Positions 42,575 through 53,558 of a stretch of 64,000 bases of DNA are shown piece after piece. The stretch comes from Triangularia verruculosa (Eukaryota > Ascomycota > Sordariomycetes > Sordariales > Podosporaceae), in assembly GCA_033296885.1 (NCBI GenBank), contig MU863966.1, positions 1-64,000 of the forward strand. The letters are read 5' to 3'. The notes beneath the pieces were generated by a model that was not told the origin of the DNA, did not search any database, and saw only the letters and a program-made list of their open reading frames with translations. The translations under genes and the position numbers were made by a program. The first letter of the stretch is position 1, and each line of letters opens with the position of its first letter.

Positions 42575-43911
42575 CTACTCTTCGTCATCCTCCAGCTCCT
42601 CAACCCGGGGGGCTAAATAGCTACGCTGGGTGGGAGTAGGCCCAGAAGCGATTTGAGTAGCCGTAGAGTTCACAGAAGCAGTAGCAGGAGCAGCCTGGCC
42701 GGTAGCAGCCGAGAAAGTAGCTCCTGCAGTTGCCGAAGCTTTCACCTTCTTGCTCTTCTTCTTCTTCTTGGGGTTGGGCTGTTTTGAATATGTTAGCTTG
42801 TGTGTCTGATGGAAGATGGTGGCTGGAGGAGCAAAACAGCTTACATCATGCCAGGCCCAGACAGGCTTGAAACTATCCACAACTGAGACATCCTCCCACA
42901 GATTGGGGAACAGCCAGAAGCCAGGCTTCAGAACGAAGTAGGTGACGCAGAAGAGAATAACGCGGAAGATAGCCATGGCAAAGAACAGCCCCAGGAATAC
43001 CAGGAAACCCCAACTCAGGTAGTACACACCCTGGCGCAACTTGACTGGCCAAAGCGGGTAGCAAACGAGAGTGAAGATGATGAGCAAGGCTAGGGCAGCG
43101 TAGACTTTGCGCATAACCTGGCTGCCTTCCCAGAGCCACACATAGTACATATCATCGCCAGCTTCCTGCTGAGGCTCGATCCGTACCGTCCAGAGACCCT
43201 TAACACGCTTGCCCTTCTTAACAGGACCATGGTCATGGCCCTCATGCTCGTCGACCTGCACGACACGAAGGGCAAGCATGGACATGGGGAGGAGCTTGAA
43301 GGTATTTTCAAGGGATGCACGATCGGTGATCTCGGGAAGTGCCGGGTTCTTCGCACGGAGCTTCTTGTAGGCGTCGGATTGGAGAGCGCGAAGAGCACGT
43401 TTAACCTAGCCACATGGGTTAACGATTGCAATGAGAATAGGAGAGGACACCCGTACCCTGAACATGTCCTTGCGCTCGCCATTGAGAATAACTGTGCGTG
43501 GCTTGAGCTCCTGGCTGCGAAGGAACTTGGCCAGGACAAGAGCGAGTGGATTGGGGGGCCCAGGAACAATCGGTTGCGCCTGTGCTGGGGGACCGTGCTG
43601 GTGCTGGTGCTGATGTTGGTGTGGGTGCTGATGTTGCTGCTGGGGATCGCCGTCACCTTGCTGTTGCTGCTGTTGCGCTTGTTGCTGCATTCTCATCATG
43701 TGTTCATACTGTTGTCTCTTGATGTGCTCTGTTTCGAGTCAGATCCCCTGTTCAAGTCGCAAGCCTAGCTGACCTTCGCACACATACCAATGAACTCTGG
43801 AACTGTCATGCCAGCAGCCTGAGCATCGGCAGTAATCCGTCTTTGCATTTCCTCCATCTGCGCCTGGGTAGGCCTGGGCATTTGCTGCCCATTTGGAGGA
43901 GGGGCCTGCAT
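42575..43911 (-). CDS. ER protein-translocation subunit Sec62
   Basis: Four exons, 43911-43788, 43728-43457, 43405-42845 and 42778-42575, 386 residues. Sec62 works with the Sec61 channel, Sec63 and Kar2 in post-translational import into the ER. The cytosolic N-domain has NPLALVLAKFLRSQELKPRT and the GLWTVRIEPQQ...YVWLWEGS block. Two TM helices follow (VYAALALLIIFTLVCYPLW and YYLSWGFLVFLGLFFAMAI), then FLKPGFWLFPNLWEDV-like and SFKPVWAWHD, split from the basic tail NPKKKKKSKKVK by intron 3. The first exon (MQAPPPNGQQMPRPTQAQ) is recovered only by splicing. A Gln/His-rich insertion lies near residues 55-90. The C-terminus is acidic (VEELEDDEE). Confidence 0.93.
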
Positions 43912-46088
43912 GGTGGGCTGTGACTATCGAAGCGATTCTGATGCGATCTTTTGGCGCTGCGGGAGGGGTGATGCAATGGGGTCGCGAAACTCGCGTCTGT
44001 GTCCGATTGCTCTGCGGGCTCGTGCAACTGAAGAGAATAGACCAATTTCTCCTGTCACGATCGTTTGGTTCCAAGGAAGCCTCGCCGATTTGTTCGGAGA
44101 ATCGGTGGGATGCTGGGTCTGGCAATGACACTTTTTTGCGTTCTGCAAAGGTTAAAGGTCCAGTTCCGTACACGTATCTCTCAATGACCCCTGCTGCTTC
44201 CCCAAATATCAAACTGGCCTGTGCCGATAAATGCCCCACCGCATCTTGGCGGCCCAGAGAGCTTAGGCCACATTTTCACATTTGCAACGGTCAGCTTGTC
44301 TTATCTAAGGTAAGCAGTGGTTAGATAAGATCTGCCCATGGACGGTACTGTGTACAATAAAATGGACGCCACAGCGTGGCTGTCGTTGAGCCTTTCCACA
44401 GGGGTTCAAGCCACCGTGCCATCAAATCGTCCACATATGTACATGTTTGTTTCCTCATGCTCGAGACTTCAAACAAACACCACCGAAAGCGAAGAAAGAC
44501 ACAACACCGATGGAAATACAAGAAATCGCGAGGATTTTCGGCATCCTATCCCGAAACCCAATCGATCGTCTTTTTTCAGTTTCATGATCAAAGCTCTCAT
44601 GCCTGTGGGCACATGTGTGTAGCTTGCAGGCTGCTAACTTTCTCCATGCGCTAAGACCGTTTGGGGATTCTGTCTCATCGGCGCAGTGTTCCAAGCCACT
44701 GGATTCTAGTGGCCGGGAACACCTCCTGGCGCCCTCGCTTCACCTCGTCACTTCAATATTGGAGATATTGTTCAACCTCTGAGCGCCAAAGCTGTGTTGC
44801 TACAGTCGCTCTCTCACTGATGTGGTGTTTCTTTCTGAAGCCCGCCTACATGTTATCATGATGACTACCACGATCTGTCACAGACTGCTCTCGACATTAC
44901 ACCAGCGCTATTTTCCTGAGTTTGCCTCGCTCAGCTTCTGTTCCACACAAGCACTGCGAACACACAGCAGAAGCGATGGGAAACAAATGATAGGCCACAC
45001 TTTTCTCGGAAGGGGAAGGACCCCTAAAGTTTATGTGTTTCCTGGCTAGTTGCTGCCCTAGGACTCTAAGTGCATGTGGTTGAGAGAAAGGCGATATATG
45101 CCCAGTTCTTTTGCTCCGTGCCTTGCATTGCAAGGCGTTTTGAGCTGCTTATTGATCTTGATGTATAGCTACTGCACGATCATCAAACGACTAACTATTA
45201 GCATCTCGGACCAGGAAGGGAGGCCTGAGATCGAGGTCACTCTCAGGCCAACGATGATCGACTCTCACCCGTGCCGTGGGGCTCGGTTTCAAGAAGCAAG
45301 ACGTCGAAAAAAATAGCAGCGTTGCCCATAGAACATGGCCTCCTCCATCGCGGACTCGGATAGGTTATATCTTCCCGTGTCGATTGCAAACTGCAAGGCG
45401 GCCCACGAGACCAGGCCCAGCACTCCTCTCGAGCCCCCTTTCCCCAAGGCCGCTATAGAATGTGGCAATGCGGTTGCTACCTTGGTCACTTTCTGCCCAC
45501 ATCCAAGAAAAGACTGAGACATTGACGCGCAGTGCGGCACTCTCCACGGCATACGACTGGACGAGATTCTACCCACCATGTGTATTGGTGTGTAGCGCCG
45601 CCATCCGATACATGACCGACCCCCGGTTTTGTAAGCGCCAGTTGGTTCCTCGGCCTGGCCCATCCCAGCCTATCAGATGCCGCCTCCTGCAACCTCACCT
45701 CTGGCCGCTACGCACCACTAGGTCAGCGCAAACTCAGCCGACCTGAGGAAGCCGGACTTGTCAGATGAAGTCCCTTTGCCTACTACTGTGCACGGCATGT
45801 ACTCATCAGACACACTGTGGGAGCGCGAGCATATGTAAAGATGGCCATCGCCGTTCGCGCCGTTGGTGTACAACCGGTTTCCCCTCCTTTCTCTTCCTCA
45901 CCTTGGGTTCCGTCATGTACTCTTCTCATCCTTCACCTTTCTTTTGTTGCTCTGGGTCACGGTAGTTGATGTGCTACGCTGGTCGCTGGACGTCATTCGT
46001 TTCTTCTTTGTGAAACAGACATGAAATGAGAAGTTCTTGTTGTCTATAATACCCTTTTTCTACAACTTCCATTACGATACTTGACACC
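43912..46088. other. 2.2 kb divergent region upstream of SEC62
   Basis: Promoter DNA for SEC62 (minus) and the next plus-strand gene. The open frames (the longest about 140 codons) show no family resemblance. The last 200 bp have the pyrimidine-rich look of a fungal core promoter. Confidence 0.4.
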
Positions 46089-47804
46089 ATGGTCGGCTCG
46101 TGGTTCAGCTCCGTTACACTTTGCTGCGGCGCCGGGGATAAGGAGGATGATCGGCCGAGTGAGTTGACGCATGGCTTGGGAATAACACCGGACAGGATGC
46201 TAAACCTAGTAGGTACCGCTGAGAGGAAAATCGTCGTGTTGCGGGACCAACCTGTCATCGTTCAGCCACCAATAGCAGAGCCACAATGGCCGAGTGAGAA
46301 GACATACGAGAGGACGCTGGAGAGGGAGAGGGAGAGGGAGAGGGAGAGGGAGAGGGATCACAGCCGCGGGCGCAGGTACAGCCGGGATAATGCTTCCATG
46401 AGAAACTGGTTTTCGAAACCCCCTTCATCGTCGACATCCTCATCGACTCGTCGGCTCCAAATCTCGGGGCCGACCAATTTTCGGCATCTAACTTCAGAGT
46501 CATTCCAATATCCGGCGCCGACACCACCACCAGCTCCTCGCCAGCGAGTTCGTTCATTCAGGCCGCTTGAGCTCAGTATCTACGCGCCAAAGAACCGACT
46601 TACACCCATCTTACCACATCTTGAGTGTGACGAAGATTTCATTACACCACCTCCTCGAGCCCATACGGCAAACAGCTCACGGTGGGATGCCAGCAGCACA
46701 ACGACAGTTGCTGGCCCAGAGCGAAGTTACTCTGTCATGTCTTTCCACATCCCGAGGAAGCATGTTCGTCAGAGCTCGGCTGGTTCTGATGTATCTGCCG
46801 TCATGGCAGCGCCAAGGATCCCGCCCAAGTCCAGAGCCCGCGCATCTACGGCACCTAATACCGAGAGGATCGTTGCGCGTATTGCTAGTGCGTTAGTAGA
46901 AAAGGAGCGACTGCAGGCCGAGATCAACTCGGTTGTTGAGAGACAGAGTATCTATATGGGCAGCAGGCCATCCACGGCTATTGACCCAAAAGAATTGTAC
47001 CCGCTGCCCTCTATTCCCGCAATGCCCGCCGCAGCTCCATCGTTTGCTGAGAGGTTGAGCACTGATCGGCCCAGCACGGCACCTGCAAACACGAGTTCAA
47101 CGCAACGAAAGACGATGGAGCTGGCTCAAGCGGCCTTCAATTCTCATCCACCACATACACCTTACAGCCCGTCCCGTTATGATGACGGGGAGGCTTTCGA
47201 CAACAACAACAACCAAAAAGACTATGGCTACCTCGAGCGACCCCTTGCGCCACCACTTCCTCTCATTCTTCGCCCTCCTCTTCGCAAGAAGAAATCGTTC
47301 TCCCGCGTCTCGAGCTGGCTCTTCAACCCTGACGAGCAACAAAACTTTCAGAAACCCACTACCAGAGAAGGAAGCATGGACGAGTCGACCTTGGTCACCA
47401 CCAGTCCCCGCCCCGTTAAGGAGACAGATGGTTTCTATCAATGCGTAGCGCCTCCTGAGGGGCTTCCCCGGACTAGCATGGAGACTTCCAGCTCGGTCTA
47501 CACTTACGAGACAACTTCCGAGGAGGAGGACACCAAGACCGCTCCGACCACCAACTGGTCTCCCGGCTCCAGTCCGAGGGTGAAGCAGACACAGACACCC
47601 AAGCAGACACCACCGCTCAGTCAGCGTGTCCGATTTGCTGTGGAGGGCATTGAGGAGAAGGAAGCCAAGTTGAGAACTTTTCAACCTAGCCCGCCACCAC
47701 CGAAAATGAAGATGGAGAAGGGCATCGCACCTGCTGCAATCAGTCTGGGAGTCCCAATGGGTATGGAAGGACACAGACCCTTGAGTGTTGGGGTTGCATT
47801 CTAA
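46089..47804 (+). CDS. Disordered conserved-type protein, function unknown
   Basis: Intronless, 571 residues, no family recognised. The N-terminus MVGSWFSSVTLCCGAGDKEDD is short and Cys-containing, with a possible lipidation-like CC. After it comes an Arg/Glu run from a GAGAGG microsatellite, then long Ser/Pro/Thr-rich disorder. More ordered spots: LELSIYAPKNRLTPILPHLE, an NTERIVARIASALVEKERLQAEINSV helix (probable coiled coil), and the basic RPPLRKKKSFSRVSSWLF. A C-terminal QRVRFAVEGIEEKEAKLR may be a short linear motif (RVRF resembles the protein phosphatase 1 docking motif RVxF). Codon usage is that of a normal gene and the frame is clean over 1.7 kb, so it is probably real. An adaptor role is only a guess. 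Confidence 0.7.
   Translation: MVGSWFSSVTLCCGAGDKEDDRPSELTHGLGITPDRMLNLVGTAERKIVVLRDQPVIVQPPIAEPQWPSEKTYERTLERERERERERERDHSRGRRYSRDNASMRNWFSKPPSSSTSSSTRRLQISGPTNFRHLTSESFQYPAPTPPPAPRQRVRSFRPLELSIYAPKNRLTPILPHLECDEDFITPPPRAHTANSSRWDASSTTTVAGPERSYSVMSFHIPRKHVRQSSAGSDVSAVMAAPRIPPKSRARASTAPNTERIVARIASALVEKERLQAEINSVVERQSIYMGSRPSTAIDPKELYPLPSIPAMPAAAPSFAERLSTDRPSTAPANTSSTQRKTMELAQAAFNSHPPHTPYSPSRYDDGEAFDNNNNQKDYGYLERPLAPPLPLILRPPLRKKKSFSRVSSWLFNPDEQQNFQKPTTREGSMDESTLVTTSPRPVKETDGFYQCVAPPEGLPRTSMETSSSVYTYETTSEEEDTKTAPTTNWSPGSSPRVKQTQTPKQTPPLSQRVRFAVEGIEEKEAKLRTFQPSPPPPKMKMEKGIAPAAISLGVPMGMEGHRPLSVGVAF
46320..46355 (+). repeat. (GAGAGG)6 microsatellite, codes Arg/Glu
   Basis: Six perfect GAGAGG units inside the open frame, translated as alternating Glu and Arg. 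The unit length is a multiple of three, so length changes keep the frame. Confidence 0.95.
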
Positions 47805-49288
47805 TTTCTGGGTGATGGTAAATTCACTTCATTGTTTTCTTTTACGATTCATTTCACCATTGCATTTGGACAACATTATAGAACAGGCATTTTTTTTGGA
47901 AAAGGGCAGAGCCTGGGGATTTGGTTTTGACTAAGAGAGAAGGGTGTTTAATGGAGGAGGCAGGATGATTCCATTGTATTACTATCTTGAACTCTATGAT
48001 ACCATTCTTGTTGTTTGTTCAATCTTAGCTTCTTGATCTGGAAATGGGATTTTTTGCAAGATGTCAAGATGTAATTTCCCTAGACGCTGCTGTTGCAATA
48101 ATTTTGTGCTTGATAGACAGAAATAGACGCCTGTGACAACATCAGACATTTCTGGGTCGCCCGCTGGCCGTTGGTGCCGCCCCCTGTAGACATGTTTCTT
48201 GGCCGGGCGGGTAGGTCGATTGTGTCACATATTAAGGGAAGACTGGGAAGCTCTATGTACAATTGGGGCATGCATGGCTGTCAAAATGGAAATGGAGATT
48301 TGGCGCCGTGGGGATGCATCGGAGTTTATTGTGATGTGATGCAGATTGGAACCACAGCCCTGTAAAAGTTACCGAGAGTATAAGGGTGTGATGAGGGTCA
48401 GCCAAAGGTACCAACATGTAACCAAATGAAGTGTGCCTTAATTTTTTGGAAGCGCAAAAGACACAATAGGAGATGGCTGATGGCTATACAGTAGTGAGAA
48501 AATAGCACCGCGATCATGTTGGCAGTAAGTGGCTGTGAGCTTTCAGGTCGGACCTTCAGCGGCCGTTGACCTTGAATGGTTGGCCTCGACAGCAATGTTA
48601 ACACCACCACGACCTTCGATCGGATGATAGATTCGGACAGAGGAAGGCTCGACATTTCCATATCGTAAGGCGAACCTCTCAAGGAGGGCATGGTGACTCG
48701 TTCAGTTGTCCAAGTGGAACCCAGAGCGTGCGCACTTGCGTCGTGTGAGGGGGAGGAACAGGTAGGGTCATCAAGTGATGAGAAGCCAAAGGGTTACAGG
48801 TCCTATTGGTTCATTGGATACTTGTGAAGGATCCAAAGGTACCTACCCACCGAGCCCAACGGTGGCCGATCGACGAGTCAGCTCTGGTGGGTTGGGACCT
48901 TTGAAGCCTGACGGGACGATGTTCTGGAAAACTTCTGTGAATCCACAAAGCTGACCGTGAGTGGCTTGCCACACCCAAGATTTCGGTAAGCTGTAGTGCA
49001 CGGGCCATGTGGCCTGAAACGTCACAGAGGAGAGCTTGTCATTCTTTTAACGTCTTGGCAGCCAACCATTGGATTTCGATGCCTCAAACCACCAACCACG
49101 TGGCAGGGGGCTGGATGTTCACGTTCGATTCATCCGGAAATAATGGGTTGACATTTCATATGTACTTCTCTCTCTCGACTCAAGAGAAACTCCTCTGGAT
49201 GAGGATTCTGTGATGGGTTTGGAAGTAGCTGAGCCCTCGACTCCAACTTTTGGCTGTTTGAGCTTCTGCTAGTCTGACCGCTGCGACC
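47805..49288. other. 1.5 kb spacer before the phytase-like gene
   Basis: No gene recognised. It holds the 3' end of the upstream gene and the promoter of the next. Confidence 0.4.
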
Positions 49289-50887
49289 ATGGATTGGATT
49301 CGTTCGTTGGTACAGGGCGGGAGAAGTCCCGAGTATACTTCCCTACCGGATGAAGAGTTGTCTGCTGGCCAGCGACGGATTCTGGGAGAGAGGGAGCATA
49401 AGCGCAAGCTGCGACTCTTGATAGTCGCCATGTTCGTGACCATTCTCGCCATTTTGGGTCTACTTTTCATGTAAGTCGTGAATCCACTTATTCTCAAAAT
49501 CCTACTAACAACGGTCAACAGTGAAGCAACAGACGGTGCGAACGATCCCTCGCGCCGGCCCCGCAAATGCGATACTCCGGAGCTCGGATTTCAGTGTGAC
49601 ACCTCCATTTCACACTCGTGGGGCCAGTACTCCCCTTACTTCGCCGTCCCTTCTGAGATCGACCCAGCTATTCCCCAGGGCTGCAATTTGACCTTTGCTC
49701 AGGTCCTCTCCCGCCATGGCGCTCGAGATCCAACTTTTGGAAAGTCAGTTCGGTACATTTACCTGGTGAACCGGATCCAAGAGAATGCGACCCACTATGG
49801 CCCTGGGTTTGAGTTCCTCAAGAACCACAAGTATAGCCTCGGCGCAGACCAGCTCACTCTCTTTGGCGAGCGCCAGATGGTCAATTCGGGTTTCCAGTTC
49901 TACAATCGTTACCGATCTCTAGCCAGCGAATCCATCCCGTTCGTCCGCGCTTCTGATCAAAATAGAGTGGTAGTCTCGGCCCAAAACTGGACTCAGGGTT
50001 TCCACGCCGCTCTGAAGAACGATGGCTCTTCCAACCTTCCACACAAGCCGCTTCCAATCCTCAAGATTTCGGAAGCTACAGGAAAAAACAACACACTCTC
50101 CCATGGGCTCTGCGACGCTTTTGAAAGGGGCGGTAAATATGCCCTCGTAGGCGATTCTGCCCAGACCATCTACCTTTCCACCTTTGCACCGCCAATTGCC
50201 GCCCGCATCAACGCCAACCTCCCCGGGGTCAATCTGACAGACCAAGACATCATCAGCCTGATGGATCTCTGCCCCTTCGACACAGTCGCCTCTCCAACCG
50301 GTGTGCTGTCCCCATTCTGTGGGCTTTTCACTGAGGAAGAGTGGAAATTTTACGACTACTACGAGTCACTAGGCAAATACTACGGCTACGGCCCTGGCAA
50401 CCCGCTAGGTCCCACGCAGGGTGTTGGATGGGCGAATGAGCTCATTGCTAGGCTGACAAGGAAGCCGGTCGATGATCACACGACTACCAACTCCACGCTG
50501 GTCGAGAGCCCGGAGACGTTCCCGCTGGATAGGGAGTTGTATGCGGACTTTAGCCATGACAATGACATGATGGGGATTTTGGGAGCGCTGGGGGTATATG
50601 ATGAGGTGGAGCCGTTGAGTAAGACCACCAGGCAGGAGCCCGAGGAGGTAGGGGGCTTCAGTGCTGCTTGGACGGTGGCTTTTGGGGCGAGAATCTATGT
50701 TGAGAAAATGGCTTGCGGCAAGGAAAAGGGACAGGAAGAGGAGCTGGTGAGGATTCTGGTCAATGGGAGAGTAGTGAAGCCGTATAACTGCGGGGCTGAT
50801 TATCTGGGGATGTGTAGACTGGACAAGTTTGTGGAAGGGTTGGAGTTTGCCAGAACGGGCGGGAAATGGGAGGAGTGCTGGAACTAG
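49289..50887 (+). CDS. Membrane-anchored histidine acid phosphatase (phytase-like)
   Basis: Two exons, 49289-49470 and 49522-50887 (51-nt intron), 515 residues. The nucleophile motif is SRHGARDPTFG (His126) and the proton donor is the HD in ADFSHDNDMMG (His407). RHGxRxP and HD define histidine acid phosphatases, which include 3-phytases and Pho5-type enzymes. Cysteines typical of secreted family members are present (CDTPELGFQC near the mature start, CNCGxDYLGMC-like at the end), with several N-glycosylation sites (NLT, NAT, NWT, NNT). Instead of a cleavable signal, about 42 cytosolic residues with a basic REHKRKLR precede one TM helix (LLIVAMFVTILAILGLLF), so it is a type II membrane protein. 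The intron cuts right after this helix. Asp replaces the Tyr of the usual RHGARYP. Confidence 0.9.
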
Positions 50888-52152
50888 GACCGAAAATGGC
50901 CGGCGACGTGCTTGTATAAGTGATAGATACCCTTTGTTTATGATGGCATGTTGTGGACAAAAGAAGATAGAGACCGCTAACCAGGTCAGCCACGTTAGCA
51001 GATAGTCGATGAGTATCGAAAGATAGCTTGTTGGCATTCTAAGATAGCAGTAATCTTGAAAAGATAGTCCCCAGGATTCTCAAGATACCGATAGGCCCTA
51101 AAAGGCCACTGTGAGGGCTGTCGACTATCTTTTGATACCTCCTTATCAAGTATCCTGAAAGGGATTCATTCATTGGGCAGTGTCCTTTTTCTTTTCTCCA
51201 CGAAGTGGATGGTTGGGCTGTGATTGTCTGGTGTAAAATGTACAAGTGTGGTGGTGTGTACGCGATCTCGGCCGTTGCCTACCAGACCAATAGGAGCCCA
51301 TGGGTAAGGGCGGTGAAATGCGGCTGAGAGGAGGTCGATGATGTCTTTGTCCAGTATCGAAGCTGGCTTGCATTGCAAGTTCGCGATTCGACAACGCTGT
51401 CAGGCTCCTTGAAGTTGCTTGAGGCCTCCTGATTCCAGGCATGTTAGGTTTCAACATCATTGTAAGACGTTAAAATGACAGCTGAGGTTGCTGCTGTCTC
51501 TGGAACATGCATACACCATGACCCCAATTCATGAAGTTCAAGGATCACTTCGTATCCACCCAGATCGCATCTCTTGGCGAGGCTTGGTTTTCGTCATTCC
51601 CCGCCACGGTGCGGTCTGGAAACTCTTGGTGGATAGCGGGGCAGTGCTGTTTTCGGCCGCGGCGGCGCTTTCGGGAACAAAAACGACTGTCTTCTGTGGT
51701 GACTTTTCGCGGAGCGACGGGAAATAGCAGGGAAGGAAAGGGAACAAGAATTGTTACACAGGGCAACCGTTGAAGTGTGGGCTGTTGCGCTCTGCGTTTT
51801 GATTATCTCGGGGATCAGCAACGAAACCTTATCTCCCTCCATCATAGCCATCTCTTTCGGTTCTGCCTGTCCCCTGCCACGCAACACGCAACGCGAAACG
51901 CAAGCGCACACTTACACCACCTGTACGCCAGCTCGGCTTTATTGCCCTCGTTCCTGTCAGACCGGCTGACTGGATCCGGGCAAGAGCTCAGCATAGGTTT
52001 GGATGTTTTTGAAACCCTAGGACTGTCAATGTCAATGTTGCATCAATCGCCTGACCCTCTCACCACGGCTTAACGACGGCACACAACTCTACAGACAGAC
52101 ACTGTCGCACTCTATCAATTGGTTGTGGTTCATTGAGCCACAGACACCGAAA
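50888..52152. other. Spacer with GATA array
   Basis: About 1.27 kb between two plus-strand genes. Apart from the GATA-motif array listed separately, no gene or repeat is recognised. Confidence 0.4.
50921..51148. promoter_or_regulatory. Cluster of GATA-factor sites with about 21-bp spacing
   Basis: HGATAR words are at 50921, 50965, 51000, 51021, 51042, 51062 and 51089 on the plus strand, and at 51125 and 51143 on the minus strand. A near match, AGATAC, lies at 51083. AGATAG at 51000, 51021, 51042 and 51062, plus the AGATAC at 51083, are 21, 21, 20 and 21 bp apart, that is, two helical turns. Some flanking bases are shared, so this is either a degenerate tandem repeat or a phased binding array. 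In ascomycetes such words bind nitrogen or iron GATA regulators. It starts only about 35 bp after the phytase stop, so it may lie in that 3' UTR. Confidence 0.5.
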
Positions 52153-52901
52153 ATGCATCCAGCAGGCGTCGCCATTCTGGTAATTATCCTGCTGCTAATA
52201 GCAGCCGGAGTCGGGTGGATAGTATTCACGCGCATTCGGGCGCAACGGTTGGGAGTACGTTTCTTTTCTTCCCTTGCTTCGGCGTGTGGCCATCCGTTAA
52301 CAATTTCTGTCTATAGCTCCCGCCGCCCCCCTTGAGCTCCTACATTCCCTTCCTGGGATCATCATCTTCGTCGTACGGACCGACCCCCGCCCCGGGCGGC
52401 ATCAAAGGCTGGATCAACGACAAAGTGCGCCAGATCAAACAATCCCGCAACACCCGAACTGCTGCAGGCGCATACGAAGGTTCCTCTTCGTATAACGCTG
52501 GATATTCTGGTGGAAGCGGACAAGGCTTCAGATCGCTCGATGACTCCGCCTGGGACGCCCGTGTTGGAGATTACAACCCCTATGAAGAGGAGCGGGAGCT
52601 GGGACTCAGACCACCTCCGCCGGGAGCAGCTACGGGTGGTGAGGGGTATCAGATGAATGTCCCCCGGGATCCTGACGAGGAAGAGGAAAGAAGAGGGAGG
52701 TCGACTCAACCAAAACAGCAGGTGAAGCCAAATCCGTTTGGCGACGATGCCGAGCCGAGTAACATTTCCCTAAGGGGAGTCAGCCCGAGGCCAATGGCGG
52801 TTGATACCAGCTTTGCGTCGAGGAAACAACAGCAACAAGGAGGGCAACAGGAGGATAACAGCCCGACAGAAAGAAGGTCTATTTTCAGGGAAAATATGTA
52901 G
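52153..52901 (+). CDS. Single-TM conserved-type protein, function unknown
   Basis: Two exons, 52153-52254 and 52317-52901, in phase 0 (QRLG/LPPPPLSSY); 228 residues. A hydrophobic helix at residues 6-26 (VAILVIILLLIAAGVGWIVF) is followed by a short basic stop-transfer TRIRAQR and then a soluble tail. The tail has PPPPLSSYIPFLG, GIKGWINDKVRQIKQSRNTRTAAGAYEG and GFRSLDDSAWDARVG, which look conserved, and then disordered Pro/Glu/Gln-rich sequence ending in FRENM. I recall similar fungal proteins carrying the label 'acid phosphatase-like', but no phosphatase motif is present here, so I assign no activity. The next gene upstream is the real acid phosphatase. Confidence 0.8.
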
Positions 52902-53558
52902 TGTCGGGGGAGTTGGATTGTTGGAGGGGGACGTTCTATGAAAGACCATGGACGTTTTGTATCTCTATTTTCTGACAGTGTACAGAATGGGGGAATCAAG
53001 TATGGATGTCCGTAGGTCGTTGGGTTTGTAGGCACATCGAAGCATGGGGAGTTGGACGGCCGGCTGTTTTGCTTTTCCTTTCCACTTTCCCCGTTGGTTG
53101 TTTGTATTAATTTCTTGTACTTATGGTTAATCAATGTGTCTGAAGCATTTGGTATCCACGTGGGGGGTGTATTGGATATGAGCATACAACCGCCCGGCGC
53201 CTTGTATCGCCTGGCTGCAAAGCCTAGTCACAAGAGTGGCTCGCTGTCTTTGTCTCTGAACGGACGACTTGGAGTGATGACCGCATTTTCTGGGTGCTGA
53301 TCTGATGTTTCTTGCATCAATGAGCGAGTGACCGCTCCGCCTCTTGGTCAACCTCAAGCAACGAGAAAGCTCAAGTGGAGCCCCTGACATCGACGTTGGG
53401 GAAGCTTCCCCACCCCCGCAACCTCAACTCACAGCTCACAGTACTCGCTCATTTAGAAACCGGTACATAAATAGGGGTACACTACTCACTCGCCCGTTAT
53501 ACATTCTATTCTCAGCAGATACCGGTGCTTTGACAGCCTCAAGTGCAATACCATCAAA
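52902..53558. other. Spacer and IMPase promoter
   Basis: About 650 bp between two plus-strand genes; the TATA element is listed separately. No other feature seen. Confidence 0.4.
53466..53473 (+). promoter_or_regulatory. TATA-like element of the IMPase gene
   Basis: CATAAATA about 85 bp upstream of the IMPase start codon, followed by a pyrimidine/adenine leader. Position and sequence fit a core promoter. Confidence 0.4.
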
